Shown here in pieces: positions 1-5,145 of a stretch of 5,145 bases of DNA. How positions within the stretch are numbered: position 1 is the first letter of the stretch; the number at the start of each line of letters is the position of its first letter. Both the position numbers and the translations under genes were made by a program. Source of the stretch: CAYGWP01 sp964353455. GTDB lineage: Bacteria; Planctomycetota; Phycisphaerae; FEN-1346. The notes under the pieces were generated by a model that saw only the letters and a list, made by a program, of their open reading frames with translations, made no database searches and was not told the DNA's origin. The stretch lies in assembly GCA_964353455.1 (NCBI GenBank), contig CAYGWP010000448.1, forward strand, positions 1 through 5,145, read 5' to 3'.

Positions 1-512
1 TCGCCCTTGCGGTCCTCTTCCAGGTTCACGAAGTCGAAGTTCGCGAATTCCTCTTTCTCCAGCAGGTGGTTCTTCTCGATGTAGCCAAGGTGGTATCCCG
101 CCTGCTTGAGCGCCTTGAACATGTGGACCTCATGCCGGTCCAGGCGGGCGTTGTTCTCGCGGTTGCCGTGCGAGTGCCCGTAGCGCCCCGTGAAGAGGTT
201 GCAGCGTGACGGAACGCACACGGGGGCCTGCGTGAAGAATCGGCCGAAGTCGATCCCGCCGGCCGCCAGGCGATCCAGGTTGGGCGTCCGGGCCTGGCCG
301 CCGTGGCACGACATGGCGTCGTAGCGCTGCTGGTCGGTCATGATGAAGAGGATGTTCGGCCGCGCATCGGAATTCGGGTCCGGCATAGTGGGGTCCTTCT
401 GTGGCGTTGTTTTCTCGGCGGGTTTCTCGGCCGCAGACGCTGCGGCATTTGCCATGCCAGCCGCGGCGCCCGTGGCCGCCAGGGAAGCCTTTAGAAATCT
501 GCGTCGGTTCAT
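1..512 (-). CDS. Tat-exported sulfatase, N-terminal part (TDQQ type), cut by the window edge
   Basis: This gene should encode a formylglycine-dependent sulfatase of the alkaline phosphatase superfamily, which hydrolyses sulfate esters outside the cytoplasm. Only the first 170 residues are present; the rest lies beyond the left edge. Residues 1-28 form a Tat signal peptide: RRRFLK at 3-8, an Ala-rich hydrophobic stretch, and likely cleavage near ASAA/EK. The sulfatase fold begins at about 52 with PNILFIMTDQQR, where D60 is a metal ligand and the usual second Asp is Gln61, as in choline-sulfatase and phosphonate-monoester-hydrolase-like branches. The modification motif CVPSR starts at Cys99 and continues to LFTGR. 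K147 and H149 in EKNH match the conserved K-x-H pair. I chose the ATG at 512 because an AGAGG site lies 9 bases upstream and the product then starts MNRRRFLK, exactly like the sibling sulfatase at 1753-3135. It is the last gene seen in the cluster. Sulfatase identity is firm; the substrate is unknown. Confidence 0.93.
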   Translation of the reverse strand, partial: MNRRRFLKASLAATGAAAGMANAAASAAEKPAEKTTPQKDPTMPDPNSDARPNILFIMTDQQRYDAMSCHGGQARTPNLDRLAAGGIDFGRFFTQAPVCVPSRCNLFTGRYGHSHGNRENNARLDRHEVHMFKALKQAGYHLGYIEKNHLLEKEEFANFDFVNLEEDRKG

Positions 513-521
513 GCCAGCCAT

Positions 522-526
522 CCTCT
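522..526 (-). promoter_or_regulatory. Ribosome binding site that sets the start of the left-edge sulfatase
   Basis: AGAGG lies 9 bases before the ATG at 512 and directly abuts a second in-frame ATG at 519-521, which would give MAGMNRRRF. The zero spacing makes the 521 start unlikely, so the site favours 512. The same GGCTGGCATGAACCG context surrounds the start of the other sulfatase. Confidence 0.6.
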
Positions 527-532
527 AGTTTT

Positions 533-545
533 ACCCGCTTCGGGT
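533..545. other. Small hairpin in the gap between the toroid protein and the last sulfatase
   Basis: ACCCG (533-537) and CGGGT (541-545) are perfect inverted repeats around the 3-base loop CTT. On the minus transcript the stem is flanked by A-rich sequence, with no U-run after it, so it does not look like an intrinsic terminator. It lies just upstream of the AGAGG ribosome binding site and could affect initiation or mRNA decay. Five base pairs are also within chance expectation. Confidence 0.3.
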
Positions 546-561
546 TTCCTTAAACTGTCGC

Positions 562-1695
562 TCATGGCTTTTTCCCTTGAGGCGTTGGAGTCTTGGCGTC
601 GGCAGGGATTTCAGCCGGAACTTCGACCTGCTGCGTCTGGTAGAGGCGCGGGTCACTGAAGATGTCGGTCCAGCGCGCATCGTCCACGAAGATTTCCGGG
701 CGCAATTGCTGAAGCAAACCGAAAGCGCCCGCTGCGGCGAGCAACTCGTGCAAGTCCGGTTTGCGGCCCAGGAACGCAGGCCACCGTGTGACTAGTCCGC
801 GTCCATGCCGCAGTGCGGCGTCGCGGATGTCGCCATGGCGATGCTGGGGCGCGAGCGACCCCATGTAAGCCAGACCGTAGAGTGCATCGAGTTCCATGTA
901 GTTGCCATAGCTCAGCCAACTGCCGTCGGGCTTCTGGAGGGCAAGAATGCTGTCAATAACGCGTTCGGGATATGGGAATCGCCGGCCGTGATGCTGGTAG
1001 ATTGGCCAGATGTGGGCCCCGCCCCCCAACGGTTCCAACGGTCCGGCGTGCGGTTCGCCCTTGCGCCACCAGCCCGTTTGCGAGTCGAGGTTGGAGTCGA
1101 GCCACCGGAAGACCGTGTCGCGCCACGCGTCGGTGCAGCGGCGGCTCATGCTGAAGCAATGCATCCCGCCCCAGAACAGGTGTGAGCCGCCCCACTGCTT
1201 GCGCCAATCGATCTTCTCCAACCACGGGCCGACCTTCTCCGGGGTGTCGAACTCATCGTAGAGCCGGACCGGATACTTCTGTTTGCCGCCCAATGCCCCC
1301 AGCGCACCGATGACCATGCCGTTGGCGTGCTGGGGAGAATGGTTCTTCAGGCCCGGCCCGTAGGTGCCATCTTGCTGTGCGAAGGAATTGATGTGGTCAA
1401 TCCACGCTTCGCGCTGCGCCGGCGTGAGCGTCTTCCGCAAGTCCTCGCCCATCACGGCGCGGATGTGCGCCACATCGCACGAGGCGTAAAGGGATGGCGC
1501 GTTTGTGCTGTGCGGGTTTCCGAAATACCAACCAAGCGGCTTGCCGGGCACATGCAACGTCTCGGCGTAGGCCAGCGATTGGCGGCGGATCCCGGCCAGC
1601 GACACGGTATCTTCGATCTGAGTTGAAGGCGGCGCTGCCGCCGCGGCGACCGCGCCGAAAGCCAACACCAACAAGATTATAATACGTGCTTTCAT
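562..1695 (-). CDS. Secreted alpha/alpha-toroid-like protein with prenyltransferase-type repeats, function unassigned
   Basis: The 377-residue product cannot be assigned to a characterised family from sequence alone. Residues 1-21 form a Sec signal peptide (MKAR, then an Ile/Leu/Val core, then AAAA before PPS). The body is helical, with recurring Gly/Trp turns resembling terpenoid-cyclase or prenyltransferase repeats: QQDGTYGPG at 107-115, QTGWWRKG at 206-213 and QKPDGSW at 254-260, the last close to a QW motif. This suggests an (alpha/alpha) toroid, a fold also used by polysaccharide lyases and some glycosidases. Conserved-looking polar clusters are NHSPQH (118-123), GGSHLFWGGMHC (169-180) and GGGAHIWPIYQHH (224-236). 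The tail from about 355 is Pro/Lys-rich. The ribosome binding site is weak (AAAAGAA region), and the start codon overlaps a TGA in another frame, suggesting coupling to the sulfatase 57 bases upstream. A sterol or terpene role is unlikely given the signal peptide and the sulfatase/GH30 neighbours. A carbohydrate-active role is inference. Confidence 0.85.
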   Translation of the reverse strand: MKARIIILLVLAFGAVAAAAAPPSTQIEDTVSLAGIRRQSLAYAETLHVPGKPLGWYFGNPHSTNAPSLYASCDVAHIRAVMGEDLRKTLTPAQREAWIDHINSFAQQDGTYGPGLKNHSPQHANGMVIGALGALGGKQKYPVRLYDEFDTPEKVGPWLEKIDWRKQWGGSHLFWGGMHCFSMSRRCTDAWRDTVFRWLDSNLDSQTGWWRKGEPHAGPLEPLGGGAHIWPIYQHHGRRFPYPERVIDSILALQKPDGSWLSYGNYMELDALYGLAYMGSLAPQHRHGDIRDAALRHGRGLVTRWPAFLGRKPDLHELLAAAGAFGLLQQLRPEIFVDDARWTDIFSDPRLYQTQQVEVPAEIPADAKTPTPQGKKP

Positions 1696-1722
1696 ACCAG
1701 TATTCTTTTAGATACGATCACG

Positions 1723-1751
1723 GCCGCTGCCGCCCTTGCCGGCGGAGCGGC
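1723..1751. other. Strong GC-rich stem-loop filling an intergenic gap
   Basis: On the plus strand GCCGCT (1723-1728) pairs with AGCGGC (1746-1751), and CCGCC (1730-1734) pairs with GGCGG (1741-1745). This gives 11 base pairs with one bulged base (G1729) and a six-base loop. It begins two bases after the sulfatase stop codon in the direction of transcription and ends 27 bases before the next start. No U-run follows on the minus transcript, so it does not look like a simple intrinsic terminator. It could protect the upstream message from 3' decay, tune expression of the downstream gene, or be incidental in GC-rich DNA. Confidence 0.55.
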
Positions 1752-1752
1752 G

Positions 1753-3135
1753 TCATTCGGCGCCTTCCGTGGCGTTCGCCCTCTGGCCGAGTTTACGCGC
1801 CATGGGGTCCAGGTCGGTGCGCACGGGCGGCAGGCCGGCGGCCGCCTTTTCGAGCTTGGCGCGCGCCGCCTTCGCTTCGGGCAATGCCGTGTCCCTGGGA
1901 ATCTCCGGCTCTTCGTTGGGGCCGTTGCGGATGTCGAACAACTGGCCCTTCTCATTGAGTTTGAATTGCTTGTCGAGCACCGCACGCTGGCACCCGCATT
2001 CGAGCATAAGCCAGTCGCGCGTCTGTCCGGGTTTGCCATGCAACTGCGGAACGATGGAGACGCCGTCACACGGATGCCTCTTTGGCAAAGGAACCCCCGC
2101 CAACTCCAGGAAGGTGGGGAAAAAATCGTAGAAGGCAACAAGGTCGTCGTTGACCGTGCCAGGCGCGATGAAGCCGGGCCAATTGGCGACGGTTGCCGAA
2201 AGCATTCCGCGTTCCGTCAGATGGGCCTTTCCCGGCGAGAGACTGGGTTTGCCCCGGAAGGTCGGGATGGCCGGCTCCGCGCCGTTGTCTTCCAGGAAGA
2301 TGACCAGCGTCTTCTCACGCAGTTTCAGATCATCAAGGGCGGCAACAAGACGGCCGACCTGCTTATCCAGATAGGCCGTGGAATCGACCAGGCCGTCGCC
2401 TTTCTTCCCTTTGCCCTTTTCAGGGGCATCCGGCGTCGGTTCGAGCGGCCCGTGGGTCAGAACGGAGGGGTAGTAGGCGAAGAAGGGGCGGTCGCGTTTG
2501 GCCTTCATGAAGTCGATGAGAAAATCGACGTCGAGGTCGGGGGCGTATTTCCCCGTGGTGTCAATGGTCTTGCCGTCGCGGACGCGCCCGCCGCTCCAAT
2601 AGCGGGGCCGGTCGGCGCCTTTGATGTTCCACAACTGATGGGTGTCGAATCCGGCGTCGGCTGGCGCCGCTTTGCTGAGCTGCCACTTGCCCGCAACCGC
2701 AGTGGCATATCCGGCGTCTCTCAGGATCGAGGCGAAAAAGGGACCCCTGGACAGGTCGTACTCGCCAAATGTCGAGTAGTTGCGGCAATTGTACTGACCG
2801 GTCATCAGCACCAGGCGCGTGGGCGTGCACAAGGCGTTGTTGTAGCAGCGGCTGAAGCGTATGCCGCCTGCGGCCAGTCTGTCGATGTCCGGCGTGGCCG
2901 TCTTGAACGGCGCATCGGCGCCGTAACAGCCGATGGAATCAATCCCCAGGTCGTCGGCGAGAACCAGGAGAATGTTGGGCTTTTGCGCGGCGGGATTCGG
3001 GACCGGCACGATGGGCCCCGTCTGTGGCTTTATGCTCTCGACAAGTTTCTCGGCCGCAGACGCCACGGCATCCGCCATGCTTGCCGCGACGCCAGTGGCT
3101 GCAAGGGAAGCCTTTAGAAATCGTCGCCGGTTCAT
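1753..3135 (-). CDS. Tat-exported formylglycine-type sulfatase (arylsulfatase family), complete
   Basis: This 460-residue sulfatase should hydrolyse sulfate esters in the periplasm or outside the cell. A Tat signal spans about 1-28 (RRRFLK at 3-8, cleavage near ASAA/EK). The catalytic domain starts at PNILLVLADD, with metal ligands D61 and D62. The formylglycine Cys103 lies in CTPTR, followed by LVLMTGQY. K150 of GKWQ, H228 of THGP, D283-N284 of EDNG and probably K303 complete the active site by alignment from memory to arylsulfatase A. The His expected in GKWH is Gln152. A Lys/Gly-rich loop lies at about 238-248, and a helical, Ala/Lys-rich C-terminus follows 405. Length is normal for the family. 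The ATG at 3135 is preferred over an in-frame GTG at 3156 because AGGAGGAGGG lies between them, 5 bases before the ATG, and the product then matches the sibling sulfatase. It follows the GH30 gene by 17 bases. The substrate is unknown. Confidence 0.95.
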   Translation of the reverse strand: MNRRRFLKASLAATGVAASMADAVASAAEKLVESIKPQTGPIVPVPNPAAQKPNILLVLADDLGIDSIGCYGADAPFKTATPDIDRLAAGGIRFSRCYNNALCTPTRLVLMTGQYNCRNYSTFGEYDLSRGPFFASILRDAGYATAVAGKWQLSKAAPADAGFDTHQLWNIKGADRPRYWSGGRVRDGKTIDTTGKYAPDLDVDFLIDFMKAKRDRPFFAYYPSVLTHGPLEPTPDAPEKGKGKKGDGLVDSTAYLDKQVGRLVAALDDLKLREKTLVIFLEDNGAEPAIPTFRGKPSLSPGKAHLTERGMLSATVANWPGFIAPGTVNDDLVAFYDFFPTFLELAGVPLPKRHPCDGVSIVPQLHGKPGQTRDWLMLECGCQRAVLDKQFKLNEKGQLFDIRNGPNEEPEIPRDTALPEAKAARAKLEKAAAGLPPVRTDLDPMARKLGQRANATEGAE

Positions 3136-3140
3136 GCCAG

Positions 3141-3150
3141 CCCTCCTCCT
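3141..3150 (-). promoter_or_regulatory. Strong ribosome binding site that decides the complete sulfatase's start
   Basis: AGGAGGAGGG reads toward the ATG at 3135 and contains two overlapping AGGAGG sites with spacers of 9 and 6 bases. A longer frame starting at the GTG at 3156 would translate this site as Arg codons, so the GTG start is less likely. The site lies between the GH30 stop codon (3155-3153) and the sulfatase start. Confidence 0.85.
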
Positions 3151-3152
3151 AT

Positions 3153-5012
3153 TCACCCCGCCTTGCCGTAGAGCGTGACGATGGACCGCGGCGGCAGCGT
3201 GAGGACGGCCTTGCCGCCGGCCACGGGCGTTTTGCCGACGGCCGCGCAGTCCTCCTTGAGGCTCGTGCGGAACGTCTCGAACGCGGTCACGGGGACGTCG
3301 GTCTTGAGGGCGACCATCGTCTTTACGTTGTCATCGGAGCGATTCAGCAGGACCACGGTCACGGTCTTGTCGCGCGGGTGCTGGTAGGCGGTAAGGCAGA
3401 CGCCCTTGTCTCCGCCATCGGGTCCGGCCGCGATGCGGACGGCGCCGGGCCGGATGTATCGCCAGAACTGCTTGGCAACGTAGTACCGCTTGCCCGGTTG
3501 GTCGAGGACCATGAGGCCGTGGACGCTGGGCTTTGGCTCGGTGACCTGCCAGAAGAGCCAGGCCGAGGCCTGTCCGTAGGCCAGTGCGTAGTGGTGCCGC
3601 CCGCCGATGCTCGCCAGGGCGCCCTCGACGAGTTTGCCGGTCTTGGCGTTGGTGACCTGGCCATCAGGGCCACCGTCGTTCCAGCGGTCGTCGGCCGCGC
3701 CGGGGCCGGTCTCGGTCTGCCAGTACGGTTTGCCGTAGTCCTTGATGAGACCCCAGAAGTCGGCATTTTCCTGGACCGATCCGGTGCTCTGGATGCCGTC
3801 GCTGTAGCCGTGGGTGGCCAGGATGTTCAGGAACGGCTTGGCGGCGGGGTCGTCCTCCACGGCCTTGATGAAGCGCACCGTCCGCGGGCCGTAGTGGGTC
3901 ATGTCTTCCGGGCCGTAGAGTTTCACGTTCAGGCCCTCGCGCCGGAACGTCTGGCCGATGACCTTGACAACCGCCGCGAACTCCTCCGGCTTGTACACGC
4001 ACGAGTCGTACGGCTCGACGAACTCAAGTTCATTCTGCGGGCTAAGGGCATAGATGTCGATGTTATATCTTTCCTTGACAAAGCGTACCCACTCGGCCAG
4101 GTACCGCGCGTAGTGCTCGTAGTACTCGGGCCGTAGCGACCCGCCGCTTACGCCCACCTTCGTCTTCATCCAGTACGGCGGCGACCAGACCGACGGCACG
4201 ACCTTGATCTCGGGGTTCAGTTTCCGCAACGCCGCAATGAACTCCAGGCAGGGTATCACGCCCTTGGTCGGCCCGTAGATGGGCTTGCCCGTCTTCTCGT
4301 TGACAGGCACGCCCTCGACCTTGCCCTCGAAGATGAAGTCGTTGCGGCTGATCTGTTCGGGTTTCTCGACGACCTTGAAATGGGCCGGCACAATCGCAAA
4401 GCGGATCATGCTGAGGCCCAGATCCTCGACCACGAGTTTCTGAAACTCCGGCTTGGCATACATCTCATGGTCGGTCTTGTTGTAGCAGTAGGTGGCGGTG
4501 CCGAAGCCGTCGATCGTCTGGAACTTCTGGGCGGCGCTCACCTCGACGGCCGCCGTCACGTCTCTCGGCGCGGGCACCGGCGGGGCCAGGTCGATGGGCT
4601 TCAGGACGGGGTTCTTGACATTGGAGAAGTCCACCTGCATGTTGTTCTCCGCGGCCGCCGTTACAACGCCGGGGATGGCCCACTTGTTGGACTTGTGCGC
4701 CTCGTTGGCGGCGGCGATGACATCGGCAGCCTCCTTTGTGGTCACACCCACCAGCAGGTGGATGTGCTGGAACTTCTGTGGGCAATCCACCGGCGGAATC
4801 GACGGGTCCACCGGCTTGCCCGTCACGGGACAGAACTTGTTGCCCACCTTCTTGGGGTTGGCCTGCGGGTCGGCGGCCATGATCTTCTGGACAGTCACTT
4901 GGTCGGCGGGGGTGAGTTCGGGGCCTTTGGCGGCCTTGGCTGCGGCCAAAACGGCGCCGGCCGCAAACATTATCAGCACGCCCAGGAGGATGTGGTTTCT
5001 CGCGGATGTCAT
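3153..5012 (-). CDS. Secreted GH30-family glycoside hydrolase with an extra N-terminal YHS-like segment
   Basis: The 619-residue product is a retaining glycoside hydrolase of family GH30, whose members include glucosylceramidases, beta-1,6-glucanases and xylanases. Residues 1-25 form a Sec signal peptide (ILLGVLIMFAAGAVLAAA). The GH30 start signature QTIDGFGTATY is at 165-175, and SVWSPPYWMK at 274-283 is typical of the family. The acid/base is predicted as E328 in SPQNE and the nucleophile as E434 in WQTETG. The barrel runs to about 480, followed by a C-terminal beta domain ending RSIVTLYG. About 125 residues between signal and barrel are not normal for GH30. They include CPVTGKPVD at 61-69, reminiscent of YHS metal-binding domains, then DCPQ and a helical stretch (92-110). 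The start at 5012 has AGGAAAGGG six bases upstream. It is the first complete gene of the cluster and overlaps, as GTGA, a GTG in frame with the next sulfatase. The subfamily and substrate cannot be fixed from sequence. Confidence 0.93.
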   Translation of the reverse strand: MTSARNHILLGVLIMFAAGAVLAAAKAAKGPELTPADQVTVQKIMAADPQANPKKVGNKFCPVTGKPVDPSIPPVDCPQKFQHIHLLVGVTTKEAADVIAAANEAHKSNKWAIPGVVTAAAENNMQVDFSNVKNPVLKPIDLAPPVPAPRDVTAAVEVSAAQKFQTIDGFGTATYCYNKTDHEMYAKPEFQKLVVEDLGLSMIRFAIVPAHFKVVEKPEQISRNDFIFEGKVEGVPVNEKTGKPIYGPTKGVIPCLEFIAALRKLNPEIKVVPSVWSPPYWMKTKVGVSGGSLRPEYYEHYARYLAEWVRFVKERYNIDIYALSPQNELEFVEPYDSCVYKPEEFAAVVKVIGQTFRREGLNVKLYGPEDMTHYGPRTVRFIKAVEDDPAAKPFLNILATHGYSDGIQSTGSVQENADFWGLIKDYGKPYWQTETGPGAADDRWNDGGPDGQVTNAKTGKLVEGALASIGGRHHYALAYGQASAWLFWQVTEPKPSVHGLMVLDQPGKRYYVAKQFWRYIRPGAVRIAAGPDGGDKGVCLTAYQHPRDKTVTVVLLNRSDDNVKTMVALKTDVPVTAFETFRTSLKEDCAAVGKTPVAGGKAVLTLPPRSIVTLYGKAG

Positions 5013-5018
5013 GGTTTA

Positions 5019-5027
5019 CCCTTTCCT
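5019..5027 (-). promoter_or_regulatory. Ribosome binding site of the GH30 gene
   Basis: AGGAAAGGG ends six bases before the ATG at 5012. It is a good purine-rich Shine-Dalgarno-like site and supports this start, which also gives a complete Sec signal peptide. Confidence 0.6.
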
Positions 5028-5053
5028 GTAATAAGGACCCGTTTGCTGAGCCA

Positions 5054-5084
5054 ACAGCCGAGGGCGGATGTGCCACAAATGGCA
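5054..5084. repeat. Two adjacent imperfect hairpins in the 94-base gap before the GH30 gene; possible dispersed repeat remnant
   Basis: ACAGCCG (5054-5060) and CGGATGT (5065-5071) form a 7-base stem with one mismatch around AGGG. TGCCA (5071-5075) and TGGCA (5080-5084) form a perfect 5-base stem around CAAA, sharing base 5071 with the first, so the two may compete. The core GTGGCACAnCCGCCCTCGGC, read on the minus strand, resembles a short palindromic repeat that I recall as scattered between genes in some PVC-type genomes. That recollection is unverified. No U-run follows either stem, so a terminator is doubtful. Confidence 0.35.
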
Positions 5085-5106
5085 TGGCCACTCGGTAGTC
5101 CGTCAC

Positions 5107-5145
5107 TTACTTCGCCTTCTTCAGGTCCGGCAGTTCGTCGCGCGT
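5107..5145 (-). CDS. C-terminal end of an upstream gene, product not identifiable
   Basis: Twelve codons in an open frame read TRDELPDLKKAK and end at TAA (5109-5107). The remainder lies outside the window. The frame is supported by Lys-rich C-terminal composition and GC-rich third positions, and by its place 94 bases upstream of the GH30 gene on the same strand. Some sulfatases end with a similar acidic/Lys tail after a W-x-x-x-T-x-D motif, so another sulfatase is possible. Twelve residues cannot establish that. Confidence 0.5.
   Translation of the reverse strand, partial: TRDELPDLKKAK

Larger units (their letters stand above)
509..565 (-). other. 18-codon bridging ORF joining two genes by ATGA overlaps
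   Basis: The ATG at 565-563 overlaps the TGA stop (564-562) of the toroid gene as ATGA. The frame reads MSDSLRKPEAGKTRGWLA and stops with a TGA (511-509) that overlaps the ATG of the downstream sulfatase, again as ATGA. An AAGGGA stretch lies about 7 bases before its ATG. The peptide has no recognisable domain. If it is translated, its likely role is to carry terminating ribosomes to the sulfatase start (translational coupling). This is inference; the overlaps themselves are seen directly. Confidence 0.25.

Noticed and set aside
513..521. ATG at 521 as start of the left-edge sulfatase
   Set aside because: AGAGG abuts it with no spacer, whereas the ATG at 512 has a 9-base spacer and aligns with the start of the other sulfatase.
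533..545. Intrinsic terminator between the toroid gene and the last sulfatase
   Set aside because: The stem is only five base pairs and no U-run follows on the transcribed strand. The overlapping bridge ORF points to continued expression.
562..1695. Annotation of the toroid protein as a squalene/hopene cyclase or prenyltransferase
   Set aside because: It is about half the usual length of squalene-hopene cyclases, lacks a visible DXDD motif, has a Sec signal, and its neighbours are carbohydrate enzymes. Only the repeat style is shared.
1966..3117. Plus-strand open frame of 383 codons
   Set aside because: It lies entirely opposite the complete sulfatase. The predicted protein is rich in Arg, Gly and Val without motifs or signal, as expected of an antisense shadow of a GC-rich gene.
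3136..3156. GTG start at 3156 for the complete sulfatase
   Set aside because: It would place MNRRRAG before the clear MNRRRFLK Tat signal and translate the AGGAGGAGGG ribosome binding site. The ATG at 3135 fits better and matches the paralogue.
3024..4136. Plus-strand open frame of 370 codons
   Set aside because: It is antisense to the GH30 gene and the start of the sulfatase, has no recognisable domain, and has the low-complexity composition of a shadow frame.
4465..5106. Minus-strand frame of 213 codons starting just after the upstream stop
   Set aside because: It overlaps the well-supported GH30 frame, its protein is Arg/Gly/Pro/His-rich without motifs, and it reads through the intergenic repeat-like element.
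5028..5106. Sigma-70 type promoter for the cluster (TTGGCT followed by an AT-rich ATTACA)
   Set aside because: The -10 match is poor, the only AT-rich stretch is short, and this phylum's promoter consensus is uncertain. I could not support a promoter call.

Overview
The window carries a single tight gene cluster, read entirely on the minus strand, that looks like part of a locus for breaking down a sulfated polysaccharide. In transcription order (high to low coordinates) it holds: the last 12 codons of an unidentified upstream gene (5145-5107); a secreted family GH30 glycoside hydrolase with an unusual N-terminal extension (5012-3153); a complete Tat-exported formylglycine-type sulfatase (3135-1753); a secreted alpha/alpha-toroid-like protein of unassigned function (1695-562); and the first 170 codons of a second Tat-exported sulfatase that runs off the left edge (512-1). 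Gaps between genes are 94, 17, 57 and 49 bases. No stretch over 300 bases lacks a gene, and I see no RNA genes, CRISPR array, transposase or integrase.

The organism is probably a high-GC member of the Planctomycetota/PVC group or a similar sulfatase-rich marine or sediment lineage. The basis is clusters of Tat-dependent sulfatases with an RRRFLK signal motif next to glycoside hydrolases, Shine-Dalgarno sites, and high G/C at third codon positions. This is inference from gene style; nothing here proves the phylum.

The likely division of labour is as follows. The sulfatases, matured by a formylglycine-generating enzyme in the cytoplasm and exported folded by Tat, strip sulfate esters. The Sec-exported GH30 enzyme cleaves the glycan backbone or side chains. 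The toroid protein may be a further carbohydrate-active enzyme, possibly a lyase or hydrolase, but that is a hypothesis. The substrate cannot be read from the sequence.

The points most worth a second look are: the uncharacterised toroid protein with its His/Asn-rich motifs; the YHS-like CPVTGKPVD segment in front of the GH30 domain; the near-identical signal peptide and translation start region shared by two otherwise divergent sulfatases; the GKWQ in place of GKWH in the complete sulfatase; and the junctions, where gaps are bridged by NTGA stop/start overlaps and one gap holds a strong hairpin.
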